DNA from: Agarivorans albus
Lineage (GTDB): Bacteria > Pseudomonadota > Gammaproteobacteria > Enterobacterales > Celerinatantimonadaceae
Assembly (NCBI RefSeq): GCF_019670105.1
Contig: NZ_AP023032.1
Coordinates: 371,001 to 435,000 of the forward strand
DNA: 64,000 nt
Direction of reading: 5' to 3'
Shown here: in pieces, positions 8,749-18,008 of the stretch
Position numbering within the stretch: position 1 is the first letter of the stretch
Layout of the letters: each line of letters starts with the position of its first letter
Position numbers and translations under genes: made by a program
The notes under the pieces: model-generated
Seen by the model: only the letters and a program-made list of their open reading frames with translations
The model's database searches: none
Told to the model about the DNA's origin: nothing

Positions 8749-11138
8749 GCTTCTAAATCTAACAATTCACTGATTGATTGGTACACCCCATCGGCCAGCA
8801 ATGGCGAGAGTTGCTTGAACAAACCCTCTGCCGATTGACTGTCACTTAAGCCTTGCTCGCGGATTAGTGAGAGCAAGTTGGTGGTAATGCGCTTGTCGTA
8901 ATATTCCGGCGCGTCGATATTGTGTAACTGCGCTAAACGTTGTGCGCCGGCCAATGCTTGCTGTTCTAACTCTGCACGCTCTAGGTGAGGGCGCTTGGCT
9001 AGCAATGCCGCAACAATGGCGTAGCGGTGCAAACTTTCTTGAGCCACTTGAGCTAGCAGCAACAAACGCCCACGACGTTGGCTGTCAATGTTAAAGCAAT
9101 CGCCTTGATCACTAATTAGTTTTAGTGCGGCAAATTCTTCTAAGTAGCGGTCAGCCAAGTTGCTCATGTCACTTACTTGATAACGCAGGAATAATTCACC
9201 TTTTAGCAAAGGATAAAGCTGCTCAAGTAAGGCGACTAATTGGCTACGGCACAGGCTGCGATGTTGCAATAACGCGGTGGCGATAAAGGCTGGAATAATT
9301 AGCAAATGGATAATGTTATTGCGATAGAAATTAAGCAGTACCTGCTGTTTTTCATCTAGAGCAATAATTTCGCCTAGGTAGTCGCTGCGAATTTCAAACT
9401 TGTCGAGGCTAATAGCCTGATCCAACAGTGTTTCTGCATCCACTTCCGGTAGCGTTACATGGTCACTATAAGGCACGTTTTCGATTAAAGATGTGTATAA
9501 ACTTATCTGCTTAACCAGTTGCTTGCGCGGCAGGGCTCGGTTCTCGGCGGCCAATAAAATAGTGGCGCTTAAACACAAACCATTTACCGCAGCGGCGCTG
9601 TTAATATTCACCATCAATTGATTGGAAATATCGTTAACCGCAGGTACCAACCAGTTGGGTTTTAAACCTTCTTCTGGATGTTCTCGCCACTCCGGTGCTA
9701 GTTTGTTTAAGCTTTGGTTTACATTAATCGGCTCGCCAAAGTTTACGTAGCCGTGGCCAAAGTTGCGCAATTTACGCAGCATCCCAAATAGTGAAAATAA
9801 CGACTCTTTATCTTTAGATTTGCCTTTTAACTCTTTGTAGTAAGTGCCTACTTCCATTACGTGTTCGTAACCAAAGTACACGGGAACAATGGTTACCGGG
9901 CGCTCTAAGCCTTTTAGCATGGCTTGCACGGTCATGGCTAACATGCCGGTTTTAGGTGGCAATAAACGTCCAGTGCGGCTGCGACCGCCCTCGGTAAAGT
10001 ATTCTACCGAGTAACCGCGGCTGAATAGCTGTCCTAAGTACTCTCTAAATACGGTGGAGTAGAGTTTGTTACCTTTGAAGCTGCGGCGAATAAAAAACGC
10101 GCCAGAGCGGCGAAAGAACGGACCGGCAGGCCAGAAGTTTAAGTTTACCCCCGCTGCAATGTGCGGCGGCACCATGCCTTGGTGGTATAAAACATAAGAC
10201 AGCAGTAGGTAGTCCATGTGGCTACGGTGACAAGGTGCGTAAACTATCTCATGGCCTTCTTGGGCCAGTTTACGCACTTTTTCTGCGTGGTTTACTTCAA
10301 TGCCGGAATAGATTTTGTTCCAAACCCAACTGAGTACCGCGTCGGCCATACGTAAGTTACGGTACGAGAAGTCGGCAGCAATTTCTTCTAAGTATTTTAA
10401 GGCGGCTTGGCGAGCAGCAGCCTTGTCGATGTTCTTGGCTTTTGCTTCTTCATTAATCGCTTCACGAATGGTTGCCGAAGCCAGTAGTTGCTCAAACATG
10501 TGGCGACGGTTAGGTAATTTAGGGCCGGTTGCGATCATTTGCATGCGGCTAAAGTGAATCCGAGCTACACGTGCCAGTTTGTGGCCAATACGTTTGTCGG
10601 AGCCTTGGCGTTGCGCCATGTCTTTAAGTGATACCGGTGGACTAAAACGGACTAAGTTTTCGCGGCCTTTAAAGATAACCTGCCAGGTTTTCTTTAACAC
10701 CCCTGCAGGGCGTTCTGGCTTGCCGCCCATTAAGTCGTCTACACTCTCGCGCCCCGGGTAACGGTCCCAAAACAATTTAACTGGCACTAACTGCGCGTTG
10801 TGGCTTTCGTCACTACGGTGAATGGCCAAGGCGGAGGTGAATTGCTCAATGGTTTGCTCTAGGGTTTCTCCATTGCCATCAACTAAAAAAGCTACCCGTT
10901 TATGCGCTTCGCCAGCAAACATTACCGGTTCAAAGGGATCGGGTAAGCCAAGTTCTTTACTGGCTAGCTGTAGAGTTAATACATCGGCCAATGAATGACT
11001 AGGGATCACATAAATAATCGGCTGAGTTAAATCTAAATTGAACTCAGCGATGGGATTGTCTGGGACAAATTTTCCGCGAGTAAAAAAGCCAATTATTGCT
11101 CGCAAAACGGCTAAAACTGGAGAGGGTAAATGTAACAT
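8745..11138 (-). CDS. plsB: Glycerol-3-phosphate O-acyltransferase PlsB
   Basis: 797 residues, typical for PlsB (about 800). It transfers an acyl group to the sn-1 position of glycerol-3-phosphate, the first step of phospholipid synthesis, at the inner membrane. The acyltransferase HX4D motif is HRSHMD (His304, Asp309), followed by the substrate block [20 protein letters not shown]. It converges on ubiA and shares the TTAA stop palindrome with it. Nothing unusual is seen in the reading frame. Confidence 0.97.
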   Translation of the reverse strand: MLHLPSPVLAVLRAIIGFFTRGKFVPDNPIAEFNLDLTQPIIYVIPSHSLADVLTLQLASKELGLPDPFEPVMFAGEAHKRVAFLVDGNGETLEQTIEQFTSALAIHRSDESHNAQLVPVKLFWDRYPGRESVDDLMGGKPERPAGVLKKTWQVIFKGRENLVRFSPPVSLKDMAQRQGSDKRIGHKLARVARIHFSRMQMIATGPKLPNRRHMFEQLLASATIREAINEEAKAKNIDKAAARQAALKYLEEIAADFSYRNLRMADAVLSWVWNKIYSGIEVNHAEKVRKLAQEGHEIVYAPCHRSHMDYLLLSYVLYHQGMVPPHIAAGVNLNFWPAGPFFRRSGAFFIRRSFKGNKLYSTVFREYLGQLFSRGYSVEYFTEGGRSRTGRLLPPKTGMLAMTVQAMLKGLERPVTIVPVYFGYEHVMEVGTYYKELKGKSKDKESLFSLFGMLRKLRNFGHGYVNFGEPINVNQSLNKLAPEWREHPEEGLKPNWLVPAVNDISNQLMVNINSAAAVNGLCLSATILLAAENRALPRKQLVKQISLYTSLIENVPYSDHVTLPEVDAETLLDQAISLDKFEIRSDYLGEIIALDEKQQVLLNFYRNNIIHLLIIPAFIATALLQHRSLCRSQLVALLEQLYPLLKGELFLRYQVSDMSNLADRYLEEFAALKLISDQGDCFNIDSQRRGRLLLLAQVAQESLHRYAIVAALLAKRPHLERAELEQQALAGAQRLAQLHNIDAPEYYDKRITTNLLSLIREQGLSDSQSAEGLFKQLSPLLADGVYQSISELLDLEA

Positions 11139-11382
11139 CTCAAGAGCTTATAGTGGTGAATTGATACAGGGCATAGGGTAGCAGACTTATCTAAATTTGG
11201 CTTTGATTTGATGCAATATCTTAAATAATTAAGAATCTGGATAAATAACTGAAATAAGGCTCAAGAGTTACTCTGGGTAGGTTATTCTTGCTGCAAAAAT
11301 TAGTTTATTCAGTTGTGGATGCTATTGTTAATAATATGTTACTCAAGGTTTTCATTAGGCTTACCACGCTAAGGAATATGTT

Positions 11383-12066
11383 ATGACTCTGCCCACAAAA
11401 AGCTCAGTATTCGCCTTATTGCTATTTGTTTCATCAATGGTACAGGCGGCCTTTATTACCACCAATGAAGCGGCAATGGATGAAATATATTCGCAAGCTA
11501 GCTTTGGCCAAAATATCATCGATATTCGTATTGGTACGGCCAGCGAGTTGGTGTTTCCTGAACTGCTTGATATAACCACTAGCGCAGAAGTCACCCAGCT
11601 ATTTAATCAGCACGTTGGCCCAGCCAATGTAGTTAACTTCTATTTCATCGACACGATTAGTGCCTGTGGTAGCTTTGTGCTTACGGGGATTGTTGGTTGT
11701 GGTGAGTACTTTGGTAACGATTTTGTGGTTGAGTCTTCCTATGCTGCAGGATCTTTTGGTGGAGAGCTATTAGCACACGAGCTCGGTCATAATTTAGGTT
11801 TGCCTCATATGAATGGTGCGTTTTTGATGAACCCATCTTTGAACAATCAAACCCTGATTACGCCTGATGAAGTCACGCGTATTTTTAACAGCCCCTTAGT
11901 GCAAGGCGATGAAGATTACTATTGGATAGACATTAATCCAGTGTTGATTGTGGCAGAAGCTACCAGAGTTAGTGAGCCGCTATCGGCAGGTTTGTTTGCC
12001 GGTATTCTGTTGATGCTAGCATGGAGAAATGCTGGCTTTAAAACAAACAAGGGTGTAACAGTTTAA
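11383..12066 (+). CDS. Secreted zinc metalloprotease-like protein with PEP-CTERM-like C-terminus
   Basis: 227 residues. An N-terminal signal peptide (to about residue 22) is followed by an extracellular domain with HELGHNLGLPH (about residues 136-146), the extended zinc motif HExxHxxGxxH of metzincins, then a Met-containing segment AFLMNPSLN that could be the Met-turn. The C-terminus has VSEP, a hydrophobic helix (SAGLFAGILLMLAW) and a short basic tail, the layout of PEP-CTERM sorting signals cut by exosortases, though the motif is SEP rather than PEP. The substrate is unknown. An isolated gene with its own upstream region. Confidence 0.72.
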   Translation: MTLPTKSSVFALLLFVSSMVQAAFITTNEAAMDEIYSQASFGQNIIDIRIGTASELVFPELLDITTSAEVTQLFNQHVGPANVVNFYFIDTISACGSFVLTGIVGCGEYFGNDFVVESSYAAGSFGGELLAHELGHNLGLPHMNGAFLMNPSLNNQTLITPDEVTRIFNSPLVQGDEDYYWIDINPVLIVAEATRVSEPLSAGLFAGILLMLAWRNAGFKTNKGVTV

Positions 12067-12085
12067 CTGTTACACCCTTGTCATT
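12047..12085 (-). terminator. Long palindromic terminator between the metalloprotease and dehydrogenase genes
   Basis: Arms of 17 bp (12047-12063 and 12065-12081) form a near-perfect palindrome that includes the last codons of the metalloprotease gene. A T-rich exit (TTGTTTGTTTT) is present only on the minus strand, so it mainly terminates the dehydrogenase transcript. Confidence 0.75.
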
Positions 12086-12096
12086 AAGAGCTCGAG

Positions 12097-12981
12097 TTAC
12101 TTTTCTAGTTTAAGAAAGTAATCGAAAATCTCTGGTACATTGCCGTTGCCTAGGCCTGCATCTAGTGCAGCGGCTAAGTTAGCAGAAGAACCTTCAGCGA
12201 TTTTAGACTCAGTACCTAAGTCTTTAACCATTTCTAAGAAGTAGCCAAGGTCTTTGTTTGCGTTAGCAATAGAGAAACCTAAGTCACTAACACCATCCAC
12301 AGCGTAATTTTTACAAAACTGCATGAACGGTGAGTTAGAAGGGCCTGCTGACATAATGTCGAATAACTGTTGGCGGTTTACACCAGCGCGGTCGGCTACA
12401 GCAAATGCTTGCGACATAGCAACGACAGTAGTCATACCCATAAAGTTATTTACTAATTTAGTAGTGTGACCAGCGCCAAGAGCACCTAGGTGGAATACAT
12501 TTTCACCTTGCTCGTCTAATACCGGTTTAACTTTGTTAAAGGTATCGATATCGCCAGCTGCCATAATGTTTAGCAAACCATCTTTAGCGTGAGCAGGAGT
12601 ACGACCTAATGGTGCGTCAATCATGCCTGCGCCTTTAGCGGCTAGGTCTTCACCAATCTTACGGGTAGAGGCTGGGATAGAAGTACCAAAATCTACTAAT
12701 ACCGCGCCTTCTTTAATACCAGCTAAAATGCCGTCGTCAGCGTAGATAAGTTTTTCAACTACTGCAGAAGTGGTTAAACAAAGCATTACAATGTCACTAG
12801 CTGCTGCTAGTTCTTTTGCTGAGCTTGCTTCTTTAGCACCACGAGCAACACACGTTGCAACAGCCTCTTTATTTAAGTCCATTACATTTAGTTGGTAACC
12901 GCGCTTTTGCAGGTTTTCAACCATGTTGCCGCCCATAAGACCAAGGCCGATGAAACCGATGACAGGTTTTGTCATTTTCAA
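12097..12981 (-). CDS. NAD(P)-dependent 3-hydroxyacid dehydrogenase (HIBADH/GarR family)
   Basis: 294 residues. The N-terminal Rossmann fold has GFIGLGLMGGNM, the substrate-binding region is DAPLGRTPAHAKDGLLNIMAAGD, and the catalytic lysine lies in GHTTKLVNNFMG, all diagnostic for beta-hydroxyacid dehydrogenases such as tartronate semialdehyde reductase, 3-hydroxyisobutyrate dehydrogenase and sulfolactaldehyde reductase (YihU). Which substrate it uses cannot be told from the sequence, and no pathway partners are adjacent. It appears monocistronic and ends at the palindromic terminator. Confidence 0.85.
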   Translation of the reverse strand: MKMTKPVIGFIGLGLMGGNMVENLQKRGYQLNVMDLNKEAVATCVARGAKEASSAKELAAASDIVMLCLTTSAVVEKLIYADDGILAGIKEGAVLVDFGTSIPASTRKIGEDLAAKGAGMIDAPLGRTPAHAKDGLLNIMAAGDIDTFNKVKPVLDEQGENVFHLGALGAGHTTKLVNNFMGMTTVVAMSQAFAVADRAGVNRQQLFDIMSAGPSNSPFMQFCKNYAVDGVSDLGFSIANANKDLGYFLEMVKDLGTESKIAEGSSANLAAALDAGLGNGNVPEIFDYFLKLEK

Positions 12982-13568
12982 CTCCAGTAAATCATATTGT
13001 ATTATTAATAGGGGCTAAGCATATACCTCAGTCACTTTTTAAGCAATTGGCCAGCGGCTTTTATTTATCTTAAAGTACGAATTATTTGATTTTGATCGTA
13101 CAAAAGCCGTCCTTTATTGCCCTCTAAGCAGAAATTCCATAAAGCCAACAAACCTTAATTTTCCGCTTTTAGTACTTAGTTCGCTTTTTATTACAAGCGC
13201 TTTGGTGCCGACCTAGCGACTAGAATGCGAGGGTTGGAACCGTCAAGGTTGATTCTTCATTTTTGTGCCTCAGCCATGAGCTCAAGCTTGGTTTATGACG
13301 TTGAGGCAATGATGAAGGGCCTATACCACATTGCGATGATTGCGGTTAAAAAGTCAGATACTCCAGAACATTTAGGGGCGATTAACGAAGGAGGACACTT
13401 GTTCCTAGCGATAATCATAACAATCAAGACATTGTTATTTACGTAGTACACCGTGCCGGGAATTAAGCTTGTGTTATTCAACCAAGAACTGATTTTTGGT
13501 TGAATACCTTTGGTTTATTAAGTGTGCATTGTTGCTAATGCGCTAATCTCCTAAGACTCTGCTCTGCC
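12982..13568. other. Intergenic region without a recognisable gene
   Basis: 587 bases between the dehydrogenase (start at 12981, minus) and the Lrp-family regulator (end at 13569, minus). Short open frames exist on both strands at about 13225-13480 (73 and 62 codons), but they overlap each other antiparallel and neither resembles a known family. The AT-rich part next to 12981 should hold the dehydrogenase promoter. I see no RNA gene here. Confidence 0.5.
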
Positions 13569-14051
13569 TTACTCTAAGGGGATGGAGTAGCTGTTCTTTA
13601 TCTCTTTAACCGAGATATTGGAGTGCAAGGCACTTACACCGTTTACTCTTCGCAATTGGCTGATGCGTTCGTAATATTCATCTAAGTCTTTGGCAATTAC
13701 TTGCACCATGTAATCAGCCCCACCTGCGATGCAATGGCACAGTGGGATCCACTCGGTGGCTGATACAAATTCTTCGAAGTTATCGGTGTTTTCAACATCA
13801 TGACTACCTAGTGAAACTAAGGTAAAGCCTACCATGCTAAAGCCCAGTTTTTTGCGATTAAGCACTGCGGTGTATTCACTGATGTAATTGGCTTCTTCGA
13901 GTCTTTTCCAGCGCCGCCAACAAGGTGTTTCACTTAAGTTAACCTTTTCAGACAGCTTACTATTGCTAATGCGACCTTCACGTTGAATATGCTTCAGGAT
14001 CGCAATATCGGTATCATCAAGTATTTCTTGGGTGTTTTCTTGTCTTCTCAT
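13569..14051 (-). CDS. Lrp/AsnC family transcriptional regulator
   Basis: 160 residues. An N-terminal helix-turn-helix (about residues 12-60, LDDTDIAILKHIQREGRISNSKLSEKVNLSETPCWRR...) precedes a RAM ligand-binding domain (CHCIAGGADYMVQVIAKDLDEYYE). Lrp/AsnC proteins sense amino acids. It is divergent from a LysE-type exporter gene with about 140 bases between the starts; this regulator-exporter pairing suggests it controls amino acid export. Confidence 0.92.
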   Translation of the reverse strand: MRRQENTQEILDDTDIAILKHIQREGRISNSKLSEKVNLSETPCWRRWKRLEEANYISEYTAVLNRKKLGFSMVGFTLVSLGSHDVENTDNFEEFVSATEWIPLCHCIAGGADYMVQVIAKDLDEYYERISQLRRVNGVSALHSNISVKEIKNSYSIPLE

Positions 14052-14189
14052 ATTTAATTTTAAAATATTCTGCCTTTAATAGAGTGTATTTTAACGCATA
14101 AAGCAAAATTCTTCCTGCATAAGCAAATAAACTATTCATCTCGCTATTAAAACTATGCTGAATATCGAATTTGTGTGGAGTGGATGTTT

Positions 14190-14792
14190 ATGAGTGTTCA
14201 AATTGCAGTCGCTTTTTTGTTGTTTGCTACATCCATGTCTATTACACCTGGAGCTGGTAATTTAGCTTTATTGGGCATATCCAATCGCTTTGGCTTTGCT
14301 GCAGCTTTGCCATTTATTGCAGGCACCTCATTCGGAGTGCTGATTGTATTTGCGGGCACCAGTGCAGGGCTAATTAGCTTACTTACCGCCAATCCTGAGT
14401 TATATAGCGCTCTCAAATACTTGGGAGCAGCTTACTTATTGTATATTGCTTGGGGCATCAGCCAGCATAGTGTGGCCGAGCAAGATAGAGTAGAGCACTC
14501 AGCGGGGTTTGGGGCTGGTGCCCTAATTCAGGTGTTGAACCCAAAAGCTTGGATTGCTGCCATGACCGTCTTTTCGCAATTTACCGATGTGTCGGGAAAC
14601 TACCTATTGCAGGTGAGTGTTATCATCGTAGCTTTTTTAGTTGTCACAACTTTGTGTACCATGGTGTGGGCCTACTTTGGCGCGGCGCTAAAACGCTTAC
14701 TAAAATCCTCTTCGCAAATGCTGATTGTTAATCGCTGCTTAGGGCTTACTTTGGCGGCAACAGTGGTATTTATGTTGAGCCAAGGTCATTAA
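14190..14792 (+). CDS. LysE/RhtB family amino acid exporter
   Basis: 200 residues with six predicted membrane segments. The N-terminal block ITPGAGNLALLGISNRFGF and the central GALIQVLNPKAWIAAM (NPK motif) are LysE/RhtB hallmarks. The ATG at 14190 lies 9 bases after GGAG; in-frame upstream starts at 14175 and 14184 are too close to that site. It probably exports an amino acid or analogue across the inner membrane under control of the divergent Lrp-type regulator. The specificity is not readable. Confidence 0.88.
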   Translation: MSVQIAVAFLLFATSMSITPGAGNLALLGISNRFGFAAALPFIAGTSFGVLIVFAGTSAGLISLLTANPELYSALKYLGAAYLLYIAWGISQHSVAEQDRVEHSAGFGAGALIQVLNPKAWIAAMTVFSQFTDVSGNYLLQVSVIIVAFLVVTTLCTMVWAYFGAALKRLLKSSSQMLIVNRCLGLTLAATVVFMLSQGH

Positions 14793-14819
14793 TTTAACAG
14801 GTTCTATTGCTTCGAGCGC

Positions 14820-15731
14820 TTAATGCTCAGCGTATTTCCAGTGGCTAATTGCTTGAATGTGTTCAGGATGAATACCACAGCAACCCCCTATGATGGTGGC
14901 TCCAAGCTGGTGCCACTGTTTTACAAACTCTAGGTACTCTTCAGCCGATACAGCATTAGTTTGATTTAATGAGTTATTGGCTTTATGACCCGCTTGAATG
15001 GGACCAAAGCTATTGGCATAAGCGCCTATTTCTAACTCTTTTCCGAACGCTTTACTTAGCGCCTTAGTCTGCTTTATTGCCTCGGCCATAACCTCAGGAA
15101 TAGAACAGTTAAATAGCATACCATCAGCGCCGGTATCGCAAACTTGTTTTACTGTGTCAGCAAGTAACTCGCCAGACCTTAGGCTTGCCTGCTCATTGGG
15201 GACGTCTTGTAGGGTGAAAGAGTAGTACTTTTTCTTAGTGCTGTTTTTAAGTGCCTGTTGAATAGTACTAAACTCCTCAATGCTAGAAATTGTTTCGGCA
15301 ATCCACATATCTACATGGGGTTCTTGAGCTGCTACCAAAGTGTCGAGTATGCCCATTGCTTGCTTTGGTTCAAACAGATCGGGTCGATAACTGCCTAGTA
15401 CCGGTGGGATGGCCCCAGCAACCGTAATCGGGCGCTGGCTGTTGCTTATAGCACACTTTGCTACAGAGTTTGCGATCTTAGCCGCTAGTTGCGCAAGTAC
15501 TGCCCCTTGGCGTTCGAATAATTCCTGACCTAGATGAAAAGGCACACAAGCGTAGCTGTTTACAGTAATTATTTCGGCGCCCGCATCTATAAAGTTTTGA
15601 TGAGCTTGGCGTACTAAGGAAGGTGATTCGATCAGTGCTTGAGCACTCCATAAAGGTTGTGAAAAAGGCGCTCCCATTCTTTTAAGTTCTCGGCCCATTC
15701 CACCATCTAACACCGCTACATGTTTACTCAT
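14820..15731 (-). CDS. mmuM: Homocysteine S-methyltransferase family protein
   Basis: 303 residues from the ATG at 15731 (MSKHVAVLDGGMG); the open frame extends to 15818, but that extension lacks family similarity. The zinc ligands of the family are visible: a Cys in MLFNCSIPE and the paired cysteines of GGCCGIHPEH near the C-terminus. The best fit is MmuM-type S-methylmethionine:homocysteine methyltransferase, which makes methionine in the cytoplasm. Another methyl donor is possible; no mmuP permease is adjacent. Confidence 0.85.
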   Translation of the reverse strand: MSKHVAVLDGGMGRELKRMGAPFSQPLWSAQALIESPSLVRQAHQNFIDAGAEIITVNSYACVPFHLGQELFERQGAVLAQLAAKIANSVAKCAISNSQRPITVAGAIPPVLGSYRPDLFEPKQAMGILDTLVAAQEPHVDMWIAETISSIEEFSTIQQALKNSTKKKYYSFTLQDVPNEQASLRSGELLADTVKQVCDTGADGMLFNCSIPEVMAEAIKQTKALSKAFGKELEIGAYANSFGPIQAGHKANNSLNQTNAVSAEEYLEFVKQWHQLGATIIGGCCGIHPEHIQAISHWKYAEH

Positions 15732-16346
15732 TACTTCTATACCACCAGTACGCATTACCCTAATTACCATAAATGAGTCTAATTCAGATAATGCAACTAA
15801 ATAATGAAAGTTTTTCATGTTGATGAAGCAGGCTTTACCTCTAAGATCTGTTCGATTAAAAGCTCCGAATTATAAGTCATCGTGCTTTAGTCTAAGCATC
15901 GCTTAAGGATAGAATCATTTAGAAAAATGAAGGCAGCCATTTCGTGGAATCTCTTGTAGCTTTCAATTTTAGCAAGCTTAGCGCGGCCGAGAATTCCGCT
16001 TAACAGTGAAATTACTTATAGTTTTGGTGTCAGAGATCGAACTTTTATCTATATTTTTCAATTTCTTATTTCTTATTTCTTATTTCTTATTGGTTTTTGG
16101 TTTAGGGTGAAAATAACAATTTTTGCTATGTTTGAGCGTCATGCTTTAGTGTCAAAAATCTCTTTTTTAAAACTCTTTCTAAGTCAGTTTGTCTAGGGGG
16201 ATTGCTCGCCAGTTAACCGCAACATTGCTTTTTTCTCTAAATATAGAGCCCAGCTCCATTCAATTCGTACACTGTTAATAAACGAAACGCATGCGAATGA
16301 ATGCTTAGCGATTCCAATTCGTTGGTTTCAACTTACAAAATAATTT
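15732..16346. other. Intergenic region containing a heptanucleotide tandem repeat
   Basis: About 600 AT-rich bases without a supportable gene. It contains four tandem copies of ATTTCTT (16061-16088) and T-rich tracts. The promoter of the methyltransferase gene should lie at its left end. I see no hairpin strong enough to call a terminator. Confidence 0.5.
16061..16088. repeat. Tandem repeat, 4 x ATTTCTT
   Basis: Four perfect head-to-tail copies of the 7-mer ATTTCTT in an intergenic region, followed by ATTGG. A short repeat of this kind can vary in copy number by slippage. Confidence 0.9.
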
Positions 16347-16790
16347 TCAGTCCAATCGAGTAATAAAGGTTTGCTCGTCATCCACAAAAGCGACAAAGCC
16401 GCCGTGGTAGATAAACACCCGTCCGCGTCCTTCAACGAGGCAAGCAAGCTGTGGGTTTAAATCTTCTTCGTTATATTGGCTTTGAAAAGTGCCAGTATCG
16501 GTGATAATTCCGCTGAACGTAGGCAAGTATCCATGGGTACGCTTGGCTTGATCAATCAGGCTCAGCTCGCTGGCAGTAGAGAAGCATGAGGGGATCGCAC
16601 CCGCTTCTTCGATAAACAGTGTTTTCAGTTCTTCAAAAGCTGTAATCACCAGCCAGTCGATGCCGTTAACATGATGGATAAACATAGAGTTTCTCGGTAG
16701 TTCTGATGCTGTGATTTTATCACTATCAGGGGAAGAGCTTAGTAGAGATTTAGTTGCTAAAGGCGGTATCTCTGTAACATTTCCGGACAT
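16347..16790 (-). CDS. Hypothetical protein
   Basis: Up to 147 residues from ATG 16790; a shorter start at 16685 (MFIHHVNGIDWLVI) is equally possible because neither has a clear ribosome binding site. There is no signal peptide or membrane segment. The sequence looks like a soluble alpha/beta protein with a C-terminal VFIYHGGFVAFVDDEQTFITRLD. I do not recognise the family. It lies immediately left of the integron cassette array in the opposite orientation, where an integrase gene would be expected, but it has no tyrosine recombinase features. Confidence 0.55.
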   Translation of the reverse strand: MSGNVTEIPPLATKSLLSSSPDSDKITASELPRNSMFIHHVNGIDWLVITAFEELKTLFIEEAGAIPSCFSTASELSLIDQAKRTHGYLPTFSGIITDTGTFQSQYNEEDLNPQLACLVEGRGRVFIYHGGFVAFVDDEQTFITRLD

Positions 16791-17239
16791 TCACTAGGTC
16801 AACTTGAAACACGTTTTTGCCCCAAAGTTTGCTAGGTCTTCTTACGAACAACATCGGCACACACGTCTTTTACCATACCAAAACTAATGGTTTTACATCT
16901 CGACTTTTCTAGGTAACTAGAGAATTTGGTAGTAGCTTAGCCAAAAGGGTTTACGTTCTTTTTAATGTGATTTTATACAGTGTTATTTGGATTTTCAGTT
17001 TTTGCCCAATAAACTTGTTTGATCTTTGCGCGTCTTGCCTTGAGGTGGAAAAATTACAAGAGTAGTATCAATAACTTAGCTTAGTGTTGAAATAAATAAT
17101 AGGTTTATTAACTGTGCATGCGCATTTTGCCCAAAGGTGTATTGAGCCTTTTTCTTGTTTCTTCATTAAATTCAAAAGATTAAGTATGCGCGTTTTCACT
17201 GGTCTAATGAGGTAAACGCACATGCGCAATATACAAATG
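16791..17239. other. Gene-free region upstream of the cassette array (possible attI remnant)
   Basis: No open frame of useful length. Three ATGCGC motifs (near 17118, 17187 and 17222) precede GTTATAA at 17239-17245, the likely left boundary of the first cassette, and there are loosely similar TTTTGCCCAAAG-type segments at about 16810, 16999 and 17125. It could contain the attI site and the promoter that drives the cassettes, but neither can be proved by reading. Confidence 0.4.
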
Positions 17240-17257
17240 TTATAAGGCTAAAAGGTT

Positions 17258-17524
17258 ATGGTTAAATCATCTAAAGCAATTTTCTTAATTAGCACATTAA
17301 TCTCATTGTTAGTCTGTTCTGGTATTTTGTATATTACTTGGCAACACAACCCTCAATGCGAGTTTCATTGTAACAACCAAATAAATTGGTTAGCGTGGTT
17401 GCCTTACGGTTTGATTTCAGGTGCTTTAAGTTTTTTGTTAATTGTAGGCTTAGCTTTTGGCGCTAATACATTAATAAAAGCATTGGTTATAGCGCCATAT
17501 AACAAGGCAATTAAGCGGGACTAA
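17258..17524 (+). CDS. Cassette 1: small two-helix membrane protein, unknown function
   Basis: 88 residues with hydrophobic segments at about 7-27 and 45-70 and a loop containing two cysteines (QCEFHCNNQ). The ATG at 17258 follows TAAGG at a spacing of about 10 bases. Its last codons run into attC1, so the array is compact here. I do not recognise the family. Being first in the array it would be the cassette closest to any upstream promoter. Confidence 0.7.
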   Translation: MVKSSKAIFLISTLISLLVCSGILYITWQHNPQCEFHCNNQINWLAWLPYGLISGALSFLLIVGLAFGANTLIKALVIAPYNKAIKRD

Positions 17525-17597
17525 AAACAGTTTGCTTAGTTTCGCTTCGCTTCACATTTTAGCAAACAATTTTTAGCCCCTTATTGGGGCGTTATAT
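17497..17597 (+). other. attC site 1
   Basis: Starts with ATATAAC (17497) and ends with its exact complement GTTATAT (17591-17597). The inner part contains an imperfect palindrome (TTTGCTTAG ... TTAGCAAAC) and GCCCCTTATTGGGGC before the right box. 101 bp. Confidence 0.92.
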
Positions 17598-17616
17598 GTA
17601 TATAGAGGAAGCAAAG

Positions 17617-17856
17617 ATGGATTTCCCTAGTAATGAAGATTGCTATGATGCAATGTACCAATTCGCTTCTTACTACATGGAAGGTGAAGTGAAAGAAAAG
17701 TGGTTGGATATAATTGTTGATGGCCTTAAAACTGGCAGAAGTGCGCCAGGGAAAGGATTTCTATACGATCTAGACAAAGCGATTAAAGTGTCTGGAAAAC
17801 CTAACATGCCAAAGCGTAAAGAGCTGTATCAGCTTATTTGTGAAGCATCAATTTAA
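17617..17856 (+). CDS. Cassette 2: small hypothetical protein
   Basis: 79 residues, soluble, no membrane segment. ATG 17617 is preceded 8 bases upstream by AGAGGAA; earlier in-frame starts (17584, 17596) lie inside attC1 and are unlikely. It is rich in charged residues (YYMEGEVKEKWLDIIVDGL, KAIKVSGKPNMPKRKELYQLI). The family is not recognised. Confidence 0.72.
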   Translation: MDFPSNEDCYDAMYQFASYYMEGEVKEKWLDIIVDGLKTGRSAPGKGFLYDLDKAIKVSGKPNMPKRKELYQLICEASI

Positions 17857-17859
17857 TAC

Positions 17860-17994
17860 ACATAACAAACGCATCAAGTCACCGCTGAAAAGCGCGGTTG
17901 GGACATCAAAACTACCGGCGATTTAGTTTTGGTGCTTCGCAAATTTTAAACCAATCGCCGCTACGTTTTGCTGCCCCTTATGCGGGCGTTAGAG
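17860..17994 (+). other. attC site 2
   Basis: ACATAAC (17860-17866) followed by AAACGCATCAAG, and GCCCCTTATGCGGGC leading to GTTAGAG (17988-17994). At 135 bp it is the longest of the set; the arms AAAACTACCGGCGATT and AATCGCCG pair inside. The last base of the right box deviates from the Y of the consensus. Confidence 0.88.
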
Positions 17995-18008
17995 TACAGG
18001 TAGGGAAA

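Noticed and set aside
13225..13481. Small genes in the 12.98-13.57 kb gap
   Set aside because: Antiparallel overlapping frames, no ribosome binding site, no family similarity.
16347..16790. Possible integrase gene or fragment for the cassette array
   Set aside because: The protein has no tyrosine-recombinase signatures (no R-HxLR-Y pattern) and is too short.
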